Assembly: GCA_022822625.1 (NCBI GenBank)
Contig: JAJEAV010000050.1
Location: 1-64,000 of the forward strand
Length of the DNA: 64,000 nucleotides
DNA from: Gammaproteobacteria bacterium
GTDB lineage: Bacteria > Pseudomonadota > Gammaproteobacteria > Arenicellales > Poriferihabitantaceae
Direction: 5' to 3'
Shown here: positions 10,607-19,723 of the stretch, in pieces
Layout of the letters: every line of letters starts with the position of its first letter
Position numbering within the stretch: the stretch's first letter is position 1
Made by a program: the position numbers and the translations under genes
Notes under the pieces: model-generated
What the model saw: the letters and a program-made list of their open reading frames with translations, nothing else
Told to the model about the DNA's origin: nothing
Database searches by the model: none

Positions 10607-10635
10607 TCTATTGACCTTGATCCATTCGAAGTTTT

Positions 10636-12087
10636 TTGGATGCCACTCGTCATCTGAACATGTACCGGACCCTGCAATACTTCCCCTGCCTGTATTTGCT
10701 GATAGCCTTCAATCCTTTCGCCGTGGTCCAGCCTAGCGACCTGAATCAACCGCTGAATTCCACTTCCCAATTCTCCGACCATGGTTTCGAAAGAAACGAG
10801 CAGGTCCGGAATATAACGAATTCCCTGGAAGAATCACCCATACAGGTCGCACAAGCCTCCGACCCTCGTGAGCGTTTCATCAAGGAATACCGGCGATACC
10901 TCGAGGAGGTTGAACCGCAATTGACAGAATTGAATCTTCATGATTGGGCACCAACAACGCTGTCTCATATCCTTGAACAGGTGGAATCTGCACGTGAACA
11001 ATTCCAGATGGGTGAATATGAGTCGGCCTACATCAGCATGAACAATGCGATCATGGATGTGGGCGTCATTTCAGTTGAATATCAGTCCCGTTTGGAAAAT
11101 TTCATTGAAAACGTGAATCAGGCCTACCGAGAAGGACAATTCCGAGAGGCCAGTCAACAAGTCAACGATGGTCTGCGGCTTGATCCAGACCATGTTGAAT
11201 TGATCGAGTTTCAATCAAGACTTCAAGTGGTTGAACAGGTCAATCAATTGTTGGTGCAAGCAAATCAGGCAAAAACGGCAAACCAGAAAGATCGGGAAAT
11301 TGCTCTTCTGGAGAGAGTCCTGCGCCTTGACCCTCGACATCGGGAAGCGAACAAGCGTATCGAAAACCTAACAGCAGAAAAGCTCTACCAGGCCTATTCC
11401 GATGCAATTGCCACAGCAGACCGGGCACTTGATGACAGGAACATCCCAGAAGCAAGGAAGTATATGCAGATGGCCAGCAAATTGAAGCCAGGCAATCAGG
11501 ATGTCAAGCGACTGCAGAGTCGGATTCTGGAGATTGAAGCCAAGCAGAAATACCTAGAGCAAATCACGCTTGCCATTGCGACAACCGTTGAAGATGACTG
11601 GGTCGCTACAGTTAGGCACTATGAGCAAGCACTCAAAACGAGGCCGTTTGATGCATTTGCTACCGAGGGTCTTGGGAGTGCCAAAGCCATGATTGGGCGA
11701 ATTGAATCCTTGAAGCAGGCGCTCAAGCATGAAAAGCGGTTCGTGAATGCTCGTGCTGTCAAGGCTGCGCATAAACTTCTAACCGACACCGAACCGTTTC
11801 TGGATCAGAGCGAGCAACTCGGAAAGCTGCATTTCGAGATAATTTCCAAGCTGGAAGCCTACAGCATGGAAACAGAAGTCATGGTAATTTCCGATAGTAA
11901 AACCAGCATTGTCGTAAAGGGAGTCGGCATTGTTGGTCATATTTCCCGCCATTCCATTCGTCTGAAACCCGGGGACTATCAATTTGAAGGAACCAGAGAT
12001 GGCTACAGGTCAATAATCGTCCCCGTGACCATTTCTCCGGGAGATGACCCTATCGAGGTTGAGGTAATTTGCAGTGAACGAATCTAA
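10636..12087 (+). CDS. TPR-type repeat protein with C-terminal PEGA-like domain
   Basis: repeated helical units (YREGQFREASQQVNDGLRLDPDHVE, LERVLRLDPRHREANKR, HYEQALKTRPFDAFATEGL) and C-terminal HSIRLKPGDYQFEGTRDGYRSIIVPVTI. Confidence 0.7.
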   Translation: MDATRHLNMYRTLQYFPCLYLLIAFNPFAVVQPSDLNQPLNSTSQFSDHGFERNEQVRNITNSLEESPIQVAQASDPRERFIKEYRRYLEEVEPQLTELNLHDWAPTTLSHILEQVESAREQFQMGEYESAYISMNNAIMDVGVISVEYQSRLENFIENVNQAYREGQFREASQQVNDGLRLDPDHVELIEFQSRLQVVEQVNQLLVQANQAKTANQKDREIALLERVLRLDPRHREANKRIENLTAEKLYQAYSDAIATADRALDDRNIPEARKYMQMASKLKPGNQDVKRLQSRILEIEAKQKYLEQITLAIATTVEDDWVATVRHYEQALKTRPFDAFATEGLGSAKAMIGRIESLKQALKHEKRFVNARAVKAAHKLLTDTEPFLDQSEQLGKLHFEIISKLEAYSMETEVMVISDSKTSIVVKGVGIVGHISRHSIRLKPGDYQFEGTRDGYRSIIVPVTISPGDDPIEVEVICSERI

Positions 12088-14107
12088 CCCCATGTCCAAT
12101 GAAATTGAACGGTCAATTCACCGGGCACAGCGTGGTTCCGTACTTAAGATGGTTGTGGCTTCAGCCATCTTTCTGGGTATCTTGATCGTGGTAATGCTTC
12201 TCCTGTACTATCCGAGGGCAGTGACTGTGGAAGTTGTCCCGGAAGAAGCAAGAGAGTTAGCCGATTACTCGATTTCAGATGGCCGGGCGATATTCATATT
12301 CAACAGGGCCATCTTGGTCGGGGACCAGGCAACTGCCAGGATTTCCGCGCCGGGCTTCATTCCTGAAACGGTCCAGTTATCCACGGACCAGAAGACTGCA
12401 AATATAGAATTGATGCCTCTTCCGGCGCGACTTGTCCTGATGACCGAACCAGCATTGCCGGATATTGAGTGGAGCCTTAACGGTATTTCAGCGTATCGCG
12501 GCGAGACTCTGGATCTTGAGACAGAACCAGGAGCTGTGGTTGTAGAAATAAACCACCCGTACTATCGACCTGAAAGTATTGAAATTAAGCTGCCCAAAGG
12601 GAAGAGAGTCGAGCAAACCATCGAGTTAGCCCGAATCTCTGGCAACCTCAGTCTCAGTTCATTTCCAAAGGGAGCAACGGTATTCATCAATGGTGAAACC
12701 AGGGGCCAAACGCCACTTGTTCTAGATAGCGTTGAGGGCGGGGTTCTGGATATCGAACTGAAACTAAAGGACCATCTTCCGGTTCGAGACAGGGTGTCCA
12801 TCACCAACGGGAATGATGAGGTATTTCGTGACTACATCATGCAGATTCAGTCGTCTTCGCTTGAAATTAACGTTTCTCCAGCCCATGGCGATCTCACCGT
12901 GAATGGCAAGTCAGCCAAGCCAGCATCATCGATCATGCTGCCGCCGGGAATGGAACATTTCATTCGCTACCAAAAGAAGGGCTACATTTCTCAAAGCTCC
13001 TCGGTTGTTCTGTCCCCCGGCGAAAACAAGTCGGTCAGGCTTAAACTGGCCGAAGAGAAGGGGCAGATAACGATCCGTTCAAACCCACCTGCAACCCTGT
13101 TCCTGAATGACAGGGAAGTGGGCATGACCCCTCAGGCATTCGAATTACAGACAGTTGAACATACTGCCATGCTTGTGCTTTCTGGATACCGTGAGCAGGT
13201 AGTTCGTTTTACGCCAGATGCAGATTTCCCGTCATTGATTGAGAAAACCCTGCAAACCGAAGCAGAAGCAAGCATTGCTGAGGCGAAGCCTCAAGTCACA
13301 GGTCCGGCTGGTATCAAGTTAAAATTGTTCAAACCGGGCGGTGTTCGTTTTACCATGGGTGCGCCGCCTGACGAACCCGGACAACGCGCCAATGAATTTT
13401 TACGGAGTACTGTTCTGGAAAAGCCCTTTTATGCGGGAGTCACGGAGGTCACCAACCGGCAGTATGACAAATTCAGTAATGAGAAAAACCCTAGGCCATC
13501 TTTGCCCAAGACCAATTTGTCGTGGACCGATGCTGCCAGATTCTGCAACTGGTTAAGTAATCAGGAAAGGCTTGAGCCCGTATATCGGTTTGATTCATCA
13601 GGCAACGTTACTGGGCATAACCATCAGGCGACAGGGTATCGATTGATTTCAGAGGCTGAATGGGAGTGGCTGGCGAGGTTGGCCGGTCGTTCCAGAATGT
13701 TTCGTTTCCCTTGGGGGGACAGTCTTGTAATTCCTGAGAAGACCGGCAATTTTGCTGATGAGAGCGCCAAGGGGGTATTATCAAGAACCATCCCTGATTA
13801 CAATGACGGTTTTCCGGGAATATCGCCAGTGGGATCTTTTCTATCTGATGCAAATGGCCTGCATGACATGGCCGGCAATGTCAGTGAATGGACACATGAT
13901 GTTTATCATCTGGATCCACCGGCATCCGGTACAGTCAGGGTTGATCCGATGGGGTTACAGAGAGGGTCGAGCCACGTTGTGAAGGGAAGTAATTTTCAAA
14001 CTGCAAGAGCAAGTGAGATGCGATCAAGTTTTCGCGAGGGGGTCTCGGAACCCCGGAAGGATGTTGGATTCAGGATTGCACGTTATGTTTATGGCGAGGA
14101 ACAATGA
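12074..14107 (+). CDS. membrane-anchored PEGA-repeat protein with formylglycine-generating-enzyme-like (FGE/SUMF1) domain
   Basis: N-terminal TM; PEGA motifs (FPKGATVFINGETRGQTPL, NPPATLFLNDREVGMTPQAFEL); C-terminal YAGVTEVTNRQYDKF...GYRLISEAEWEWLAR...FPWGD...DMAGNVSEWTHD...KGSNFQ...DVGFRIAR. Confidence 0.83.
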   Translation: MNESNPMSNEIERSIHRAQRGSVLKMVVASAIFLGILIVVMLLLYYPRAVTVEVVPEEARELADYSISDGRAIFIFNRAILVGDQATARISAPGFIPETVQLSTDQKTANIELMPLPARLVLMTEPALPDIEWSLNGISAYRGETLDLETEPGAVVVEINHPYYRPESIEIKLPKGKRVEQTIELARISGNLSLSSFPKGATVFINGETRGQTPLVLDSVEGGVLDIELKLKDHLPVRDRVSITNGNDEVFRDYIMQIQSSSLEINVSPAHGDLTVNGKSAKPASSIMLPPGMEHFIRYQKKGYISQSSSVVLSPGENKSVRLKLAEEKGQITIRSNPPATLFLNDREVGMTPQAFELQTVEHTAMLVLSGYREQVVRFTPDADFPSLIEKTLQTEAEASIAEAKPQVTGPAGIKLKLFKPGGVRFTMGAPPDEPGQRANEFLRSTVLEKPFYAGVTEVTNRQYDKFSNEKNPRPSLPKTNLSWTDAARFCNWLSNQERLEPVYRFDSSGNVTGHNHQATGYRLISEAEWEWLARLAGRSRMFRFPWGDSLVIPEKTGNFADESAKGVLSRTIPDYNDGFPGISPVGSFLSDANGLHDMAGNVSEWTHDVYHLDPPASGTVRVDPMGLQRGSSHVVKGSNFQTARASEMRSSFREGVSEPRKDVGFRIARYVYGEEQ

Positions 14108-14265
14108 AACGAACCCGCAAGATAATTGTTGTAGGTATTTCGATGAGTCTGGCTCTGCTTATTGCCTCAGCATGGTTCTTTTATCATGAAGAAGTCTCGG
14201 CACAGGATGAGAAACCCTATTCCGTGAGTCTGAATTCTCCATTAACATTTCCGGTCGACATCTAA
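14104..14265 (+). CDS. 53-aa single-TM small protein
   Basis: MKRTRKIIVVGISMSLALLIASAWFFYHEEVSAQDEKPYSVSLNSPLTFPVDI*, start overlaps upstream stop (ATGA); below the ORF-track size cutoff. Confidence 0.5.
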   Translation: MKRTRKIIVVGISMSLALLIASAWFFYHEEVSAQDEKPYSVSLNSPLTFPVDI

Positions 14266-14327
14266 GTCTCGGAAATATCCCATGATCGAGAATCTGGTCT
14301 GAAACCCGTAATATCCCGCGACAAGTC

Positions 14328-15149
14328 GTGATTAAGGCATCAGCATACAAACGCATCGTACCGCTCGGCAGTCTATTGGCACTTGCCATCAGCACGGTGG
14401 TAGTTCACTTTGTCTATCTTGAATTGATATGGCCCCAAGCCGAAGCCGACCTGGCATTGGCGCAAGAAGCAGGGCAGTCGACGGTACGGACCCTGGCGGT
14501 CATCCTCAAGGATGTTGAGCAGGAAATATGCATCATCCTGATGCTGTGGGGCACGTACCTGATTGCCGAGAAGTCAATGTCAATTATTCGCAACCGTCAT
14601 TTGTTTGACATTGACTTCCTGCATACACATTCCGGAAGCGAATCTCTGGATGCCAGAGAAAACATCAATCAACAAATGGAAGACAGTTTCAATACACTCC
14701 GGCAACTGCCGGAGAAAGTCCAGTCCACGCCCTTGATTCAGACCCTGAGTGCTTCTATAAGGAGGTTCATTATCACCCGTAGTGTTCACAATACTTCAGA
14801 GGCGATCATCACCGGCGTAGAGGCTCTAGCCCATCAAATGGAGTCCGAAAACGCAATGATACGCTACCTCATCTGGGCGATTCCATCCATTGGATTTATC
14901 GGTACGGTACGAGGTATTGGTGAAGCGCTGACCCATGCTGACGAGGCACTTTCTGGCGACATCGCAAATATGGCATCCAGTCTCGGGGTTGCCTTCAACT
15001 CCACATTCGTTGCTTTGATAATCAGCATATTCCTGATGTTCTTCCTGCACCAACTGCAACGCATTCAGGATAGTCAGATTACTGAAATTCGATCCTACTG
15101 CGAACAGTTTTTACTGAATCGCATAGGCAAGGCGGATGCCGAGGAATAG
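14328..15149 (+). CDS. MotA/TolQ/ExbB proton-channel family protein (GTG start)
   Basis: RYLIWAIPSIGFIGTVRGIGEALTHAD...IANMASSLGVAFNSTFVALIISIFLMFFLHQLQ is the TolQ/ExbB/MotA TM3-TM4 signature. Confidence 0.85.
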   Translation: MIKASAYKRIVPLGSLLALAISTVVVHFVYLELIWPQAEADLALAQEAGQSTVRTLAVILKDVEQEICIILMLWGTYLIAEKSMSIIRNRHLFDIDFLHTHSGSESLDARENINQQMEDSFNTLRQLPEKVQSTPLIQTLSASIRRFIITRSVHNTSEAIITGVEALAHQMESENAMIRYLIWAIPSIGFIGTVRGIGEALTHADEALSGDIANMASSLGVAFNSTFVALIISIFLMFFLHQLQRIQDSQITEIRSYCEQFLLNRIGKADAEE

Positions 15150-16221
15150 ACAGGCTGCTTCATCTTTTGGACTGGCATTTCTGGATGTAATGGCATGTGG
15201 GCTTGGTGCGGTCACACTTATCTTCATGCTGGTCAAGTACCACACCAATGTTTTGGAGGCAGAGACGGACCACGGCAATCTGGATAGTGATATTGCCGAA
15301 CTGCGTGCCCAGCAAAGCACGATGGAACGAGAGTTCGCAGAACTGACTGCGGCATACAGGGCATTAACCGAAGAGCAGGATGGTCAGAAAGACCGGATGA
15401 CCTCTCGGGCGGCTGAACAGGAGAGCAAGGAAAGGAAGCTTCAGCAGGTAATGATGGAAATACAGACTCTTGAGAAAGCTGCGGAAGAACTCAAGCTCGC
15501 CAGTAGCGAGGAGCCAGCGCCGATTGTCGAGACACCTGAGCCAACGCAAAATCATCTGCTCGGAATTCGAGTTGAGGGAAAGCGTATATTGATTCTGATC
15601 GATCGTAGTGCTTCCATGACCGATTCCCGAATTATCGATATCGTAAAAACCCAGGTATCCGATGATGCAGCCAAGCGCAAGTCTCCAAAATGGCAAAGGA
15701 TGCTGAGGGCAGTTAACTGGCTGGTTGAGCGCATTCCCGAAGGCAGTCAGTACATGATCGTCCACTACGCCAGGAAAGCGGATTTCCTGATTGGCAATCG
15801 ATGGGTCAAGCCGAACGACAGCAAGCAAACCGAAAGAGCCATGAAGGCCCTGTCGAATCTGGTTCCGGATGGTTCGACTAATTTGCACAGTGCGATTGAG
15901 TTCATTGTCAGCCGTGGCATCAATCCCACGAATATTTACCTGATCACCGATGGATTACCCACTCTGGGGCCAACTCCGGCGCTGACCACGCTTACCCGTT
16001 TGGGTTGCAACCCCATCGGGTTATCCGGGAACACGATCTCGGGCCCATGCAGACTGGCGTTATTTGCTGGTGCGCAAAACCTGTATCATGCCAGTATCAA
16101 GGCAACCATCAGTACCATACTCATGCCGCTCGAGGGAGACCCTCATGCAGTTTATGCCTATTGGACACTGGCTTCTTCCACAGGAGGCACCGTGACAAGC
16201 CCAGGGGTAGGCTGGCCATGA
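15136..16221 (+). CDS. vWA-domain protein with N-terminal ExbD/TolR-like TM segment and coiled coil
   Basis: N-terminal FLDVMACGLGAVTLIFMLVKY; MIDAS ILILIDRSASM; DGSTNLHSAIEF; YLITDGLPTLG. Confidence 0.8.
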   Translation: MPRNRQAASSFGLAFLDVMACGLGAVTLIFMLVKYHTNVLEAETDHGNLDSDIAELRAQQSTMEREFAELTAAYRALTEEQDGQKDRMTSRAAEQESKERKLQQVMMEIQTLEKAAEELKLASSEEPAPIVETPEPTQNHLLGIRVEGKRILILIDRSASMTDSRIIDIVKTQVSDDAAKRKSPKWQRMLRAVNWLVERIPEGSQYMIVHYARKADFLIGNRWVKPNDSKQTERAMKALSNLVPDGSTNLHSAIEFIVSRGINPTNIYLITDGLPTLGPTPALTTLTRLGCNPIGLSGNTISGPCRLALFAGAQNLYHASIKATISTILMPLEGDPHAVYAYWTLASSTGGTVTSPGVGWP

Positions 16222-17171
16222 GCGAACCGGGACAAAGAAGAAGCAACTTCACCAGCACTTCGTTTCTTGACATTATTGCCTGCGGGTTTGGTGCGATTGT
16301 GTTGCTGGTTCTGCTTGCCAAGGACAGTCCAGACCCTTTGGTGTATGACGCACAAGCAGCCGTTGCTCAGCTTGATGCACTGGCTACCGAGATGACCAGG
16401 CGTGATGAAGCCATGAGTCGAATTCGTGAAGTCCGGGAGCAGATTGCGAGGGAAAAAACAAGGATTGCATTGGGTACGGAGATGATTGATCTAACCGAGC
16501 AGAATCTTGGTGATATCGATCGCAAGATTGACGAGTATGAACAACGCGCTGTCGCCCTCAAAGAGAGCATCAAGCAAGTGAGCAGTGAGAAAAAGGCTCC
16601 CGCTCCGTCCCCAAGGATCGAAAATGTGGGGGGAATTCCGGTTGACCGAAAGTATATTGTTTTCGTGATTGATACTTCAGGCAGCATGCAGCAGATTTGG
16701 CCACGAGTCATGGCGCAGGTGAAAAGCCTTTTGGAAGCTCATCCGAAGGTGGAGGGTTTTCAGGTGATGAATGACACTGGAAGCCACCTGATATCAACGT
16801 ACGCTGGAAGGTGGATACCCGATTCACCGGCGAGACGAGCGTCGGTTTTACGAGCGATAAAAAACTGGGCAACAATGTCCTATAGCGATCCTGTGCCTGG
16901 CATCAAGGCTGCACTCGGCGTTTACTCGGCCTACCGGAAAGATCTTTCCATTTATGTGATGGGAGACGAGTATTCTGGGGGGTCTTACGATATCTCGCTG
17001 GAACAGATATCGAGACTCAATACAGATCCCACGACTCGGAAAAGTCAGGCACGAATTCATGGCATAGGATTTTTCAACCCGCTTACACCGATCACAAATC
17101 AACAGTATTCGACATTCATGCGGGAGGTTGCCCGCCAAAATGGAGGGGCTTTTGTAGCGATTGCCGGATAA
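16218..17171 (+). CDS. second vWA-domain protein with N-terminal ExbD/TolR-like TM segment
   Basis: ATGA overlap with upstream gene; MSEPGQRRSNFTSTSFLDIIACGFGAIVLLVLLAKDS; MIDAS YIVFVIDTSGSMQ; the track's start at 16005 lies inside the upstream gene. Confidence 0.8.
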   Translation: MSEPGQRRSNFTSTSFLDIIACGFGAIVLLVLLAKDSPDPLVYDAQAAVAQLDALATEMTRRDEAMSRIREVREQIAREKTRIALGTEMIDLTEQNLGDIDRKIDEYEQRAVALKESIKQVSSEKKAPAPSPRIENVGGIPVDRKYIVFVIDTSGSMQQIWPRVMAQVKSLLEAHPKVEGFQVMNDTGSHLISTYAGRWIPDSPARRASVLRAIKNWATMSYSDPVPGIKAALGVYSAYRKDLSIYVMGDEYSGGSYDISLEQISRLNTDPTTRKSQARIHGIGFFNPLTPITNQQYSTFMREVARQNGGAFVAIAG

Positions 17172-17592
17172 CTGACCGTTGACTCCGAGAGAAGCACAGG
17201 TTTCGTTCCGGCATCTCGGCTTCGTTGTTGAACTGGAACACGGTAACCAGGCGGATGTTGTTCACAATGATATGGTATCGTGAATTGTTTTTTCCTTACG
17301 TCACAGCAGGTCTGATCGAGGCTACTGATCTTGTGGGATATCTCAATCATTCTGTATAAGTTCGAGAATCACGGCATGTACCTACGCACAAGAAGGCATC
17401 GCGATGCATTCTGGCTTTTTACATGACAACTCTTGAGAAGGCCAGTATTGGTCAGGATATTCTCCCTTTTGTGCAATTTGTGGCGAAAAGACCGGACGGA
17501 GCAATTGCATTGACGGAATAATCCACGCCGCCACCGATCATGATCCGGAAAACTGGAATTTCATGAAGGTTGCAATGTGACCACCCTCAAAC

Positions 17593-17601
17593 TTATCCAC
17601 A
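17593..17601 (+). promoter_or_regulatory. DnaA box TTATCCACA
   Basis: perfect consensus 9-mer upstream of dnaA. Confidence 0.6.
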
Positions 17602-17963
17602 AAATCGGCAGACAAGACTGTGGATGAAACAAGCTGGAAACCCGACCTGCCTGTCCTTAAGGCATATCAAGGATGAGCTGGCTGAATTTGTAGCAGATTG
17701 CTCCTGTATATTGCTTCAATTGCCCCAAATGCCGAAACACTCCAATCCATCATTCCACCCTAACACAACCAAGAATATCCGGGTTCGTCAAATGCAGGGT
17801 AATGCACATGTCTAAGACCTCAACCCGACTCGAAACACCTTGCTACCCCTTGACTATTTCAAGACTCACGCCACCTGCCGGCTCCTTGATGTGTGGCACA
17901 CATAACAGCACCTCTCCCGGTTCCGGAAAACCCCTTAAAAACAGAAAAATTTTTCGCTTTTCC

Positions 17964-17972
17964 TGTGGATAA
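17964..17972 (-). promoter_or_regulatory. DnaA box TTATCCACA
   Basis: TGTGGATAA on + strand, upstream of dnaA. Confidence 0.65.
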
Positions 17973-18136
17973 CAATTTTTGTTTGGAATAGAATGACTGT
18001 ATATCGTTAGTGCCTTATCGCAAGTCTGGATGATAAATTAATAAAAATTCAATAAGTTATTTCATCCCTTTTCTGATATTTTGTTCTATAAGAATGTGAT
18101 TTCATTTTAATTTTTGGTTGTGGAGAATTTTTTACT

Positions 18137-19474
18137 ATGGATGAGTTTTGGGGAGAGTGCATAGAAAAACTAAGGGAAGTCATGACCGAAAAAGAAATTG
18201 ATTCATCGATTTCCGTTCTTCACTGCCATAGGAAAAACTCGGTGCTGAAACTGTTGGCACCGAACCAGTATGTCCTCGAACATATTCGCAGCAACCTTCT
18301 GGATGACATAAAGAGCTGTCTGATTTCTACTGATACCGGGCTAACGGACGTACGTTTGGATATCGGGAGTTATGAACTTGAAAAAAAATCGTTCAGGACA
18401 ACGGAATCATTCACAGGGGAAACCGCAGAAACGCCTCCTCTGGATATTTATGAGGAAATCAGCAGGCCAAATGAAATATTTACGTTTGATAACCATATTG
18501 AGGGAAAGTCCAACCAGATAGCCCGGGCAGCCGCCCTCAATGTAGGCAAAGAACCGGGGTCATTCAACCCCCTGTATATTTACGGGGGAGTAGGCCTTGG
18601 CAAAACCCATCTCATGCACGCTGCAGGCAATGAGATAATCAGGAACTTTCCCAACGCCAAGGTTTTCTACATCACATCGGAGCGTTTCGTGATAGACCTG
18701 ATCAAGGCCATCAAGGATAACCAGATTAACGAATTCAAGCAATTATATCGATCTGTCGATGCGCTGCTCATTGACGACATTCAGTTTCTGGCCAAAAAGC
18801 AGCAGTCCCAAGAAGAATTTTTCCACACGTACAACGAATTAATCGGGATTGGATGCCAGATCATAATTACCAGTGATCGAATCCCTGATGCGATGAACAA
18901 CATCGATGACAGACTGAAATCGAGATTCAAGGGCGGTCTGACAACCCTGATTGATGTTCCGGAACTCGAAACCCGGGTAGCAATACTTCTGAAAAAGGCT
19001 TCTCACATAGGTATTGATCTACCGGACAACGTAGCTTTTTTCATTGCCAACCTGGTGCGTTCCAATGTCCGTGACCTCGAAGGCGCACTACAACAGATTG
19101 CGGCAGCATCACGATTCACACAAAGTAAAATCGATCTTGTCCTTGCCCAGGAAACCTTCAGGGACCTGATGTCTCACCGGAAAAAACAGCTCACTGTTGA
19201 GAATATTCAGCAGGTGGTTGCCAAATACTTCAAAATCAGGGTTTCGGACCTGTTCTCGAAAAGCCGCTCACAGGATATCACGAGGCCCCGGCAATTTGCC
19301 ATGTACTTCTGTAAGGAATACACCGATACCAGTTACCCGAACATTGGTGATCAGTTTGGCGGTCGGGACCATTCGACCGTCATTCATGCCTGCAATAAAA
19401 TAAGGGAATTGATTGAATCCAACCTGAAGGCACGTGAAGATCACGACAACCTGAACAAAATATTTGGGGGTTAG
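18137..19474 (+). CDS. dnaA: chromosomal replication initiator protein DnaA
   Basis: NPLYIYGGVGLGKTHLMHAAGN, LLIDDIQFLAKKQQSQEEFFHTYN, C-terminal GGRDHSTVIHACNKI. Confidence 0.98.
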   Translation: MDEFWGECIEKLREVMTEKEIDSSISVLHCHRKNSVLKLLAPNQYVLEHIRSNLLDDIKSCLISTDTGLTDVRLDIGSYELEKKSFRTTESFTGETAETPPLDIYEEISRPNEIFTFDNHIEGKSNQIARAAALNVGKEPGSFNPLYIYGGVGLGKTHLMHAAGNEIIRNFPNAKVFYITSERFVIDLIKAIKDNQINEFKQLYRSVDALLIDDIQFLAKKQQSQEEFFHTYNELIGIGCQIIITSDRIPDAMNNIDDRLKSRFKGGLTTLIDVPELETRVAILLKKASHIGIDLPDNVAFFIANLVRSNVRDLEGALQQIAAASRFTQSKIDLVLAQETFRDLMSHRKKQLTVENIQQVVAKYFKIRVSDLFSKSRSQDITRPRQFAMYFCKEYTDTSYPNIGDQFGGRDHSTVIHACNKIRELIESNLKAREDHDNLNKIFGG

Positions 19475-19723
19475 GGCGATGATTCGATTCCAGAAAAACC
19501 GCGTAAAAGATAACCGTATAATGTGGGCAACCTGTTAACTGTTTGTGGATAAAATGGGGATAGTATTTAATAACTCTGCTGTTTATGACACTATCCACAA
19601 CAGAGGCTGGTTATCCACACGGAAATCAACAGTTTTATAAACAATGATTTTATTATAAGATATTGATATTTATATAAAATTATTTTTTTTCACAGTACCA
19701 ACAGGGCTTACTACTACAACAAA
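19475..19723. other. probable oriC (dnaA-dnaN intergenic region)
   Basis: DnaA boxes at 19544-19552 (-), 19611-19619 (+) and a one-mismatch box CTATCCACA at 19591-19599, followed by a strongly AT-rich stretch 19630-19690. Confidence 0.72.

Noticed and set aside
16005-16217. N-terminal extension of the second vWA ORF
   Set aside because: Lies inside the upstream vWA gene in another frame; ATGA start at 16218 is better supported and gives the conserved TM motif.
18006-18020. TTAGTGCC near dnaA as a third copy of the IS-flanking repeat
   Set aside because: Only about 9 bp match, in inverse orientation; expected by chance in a 64-kb window.
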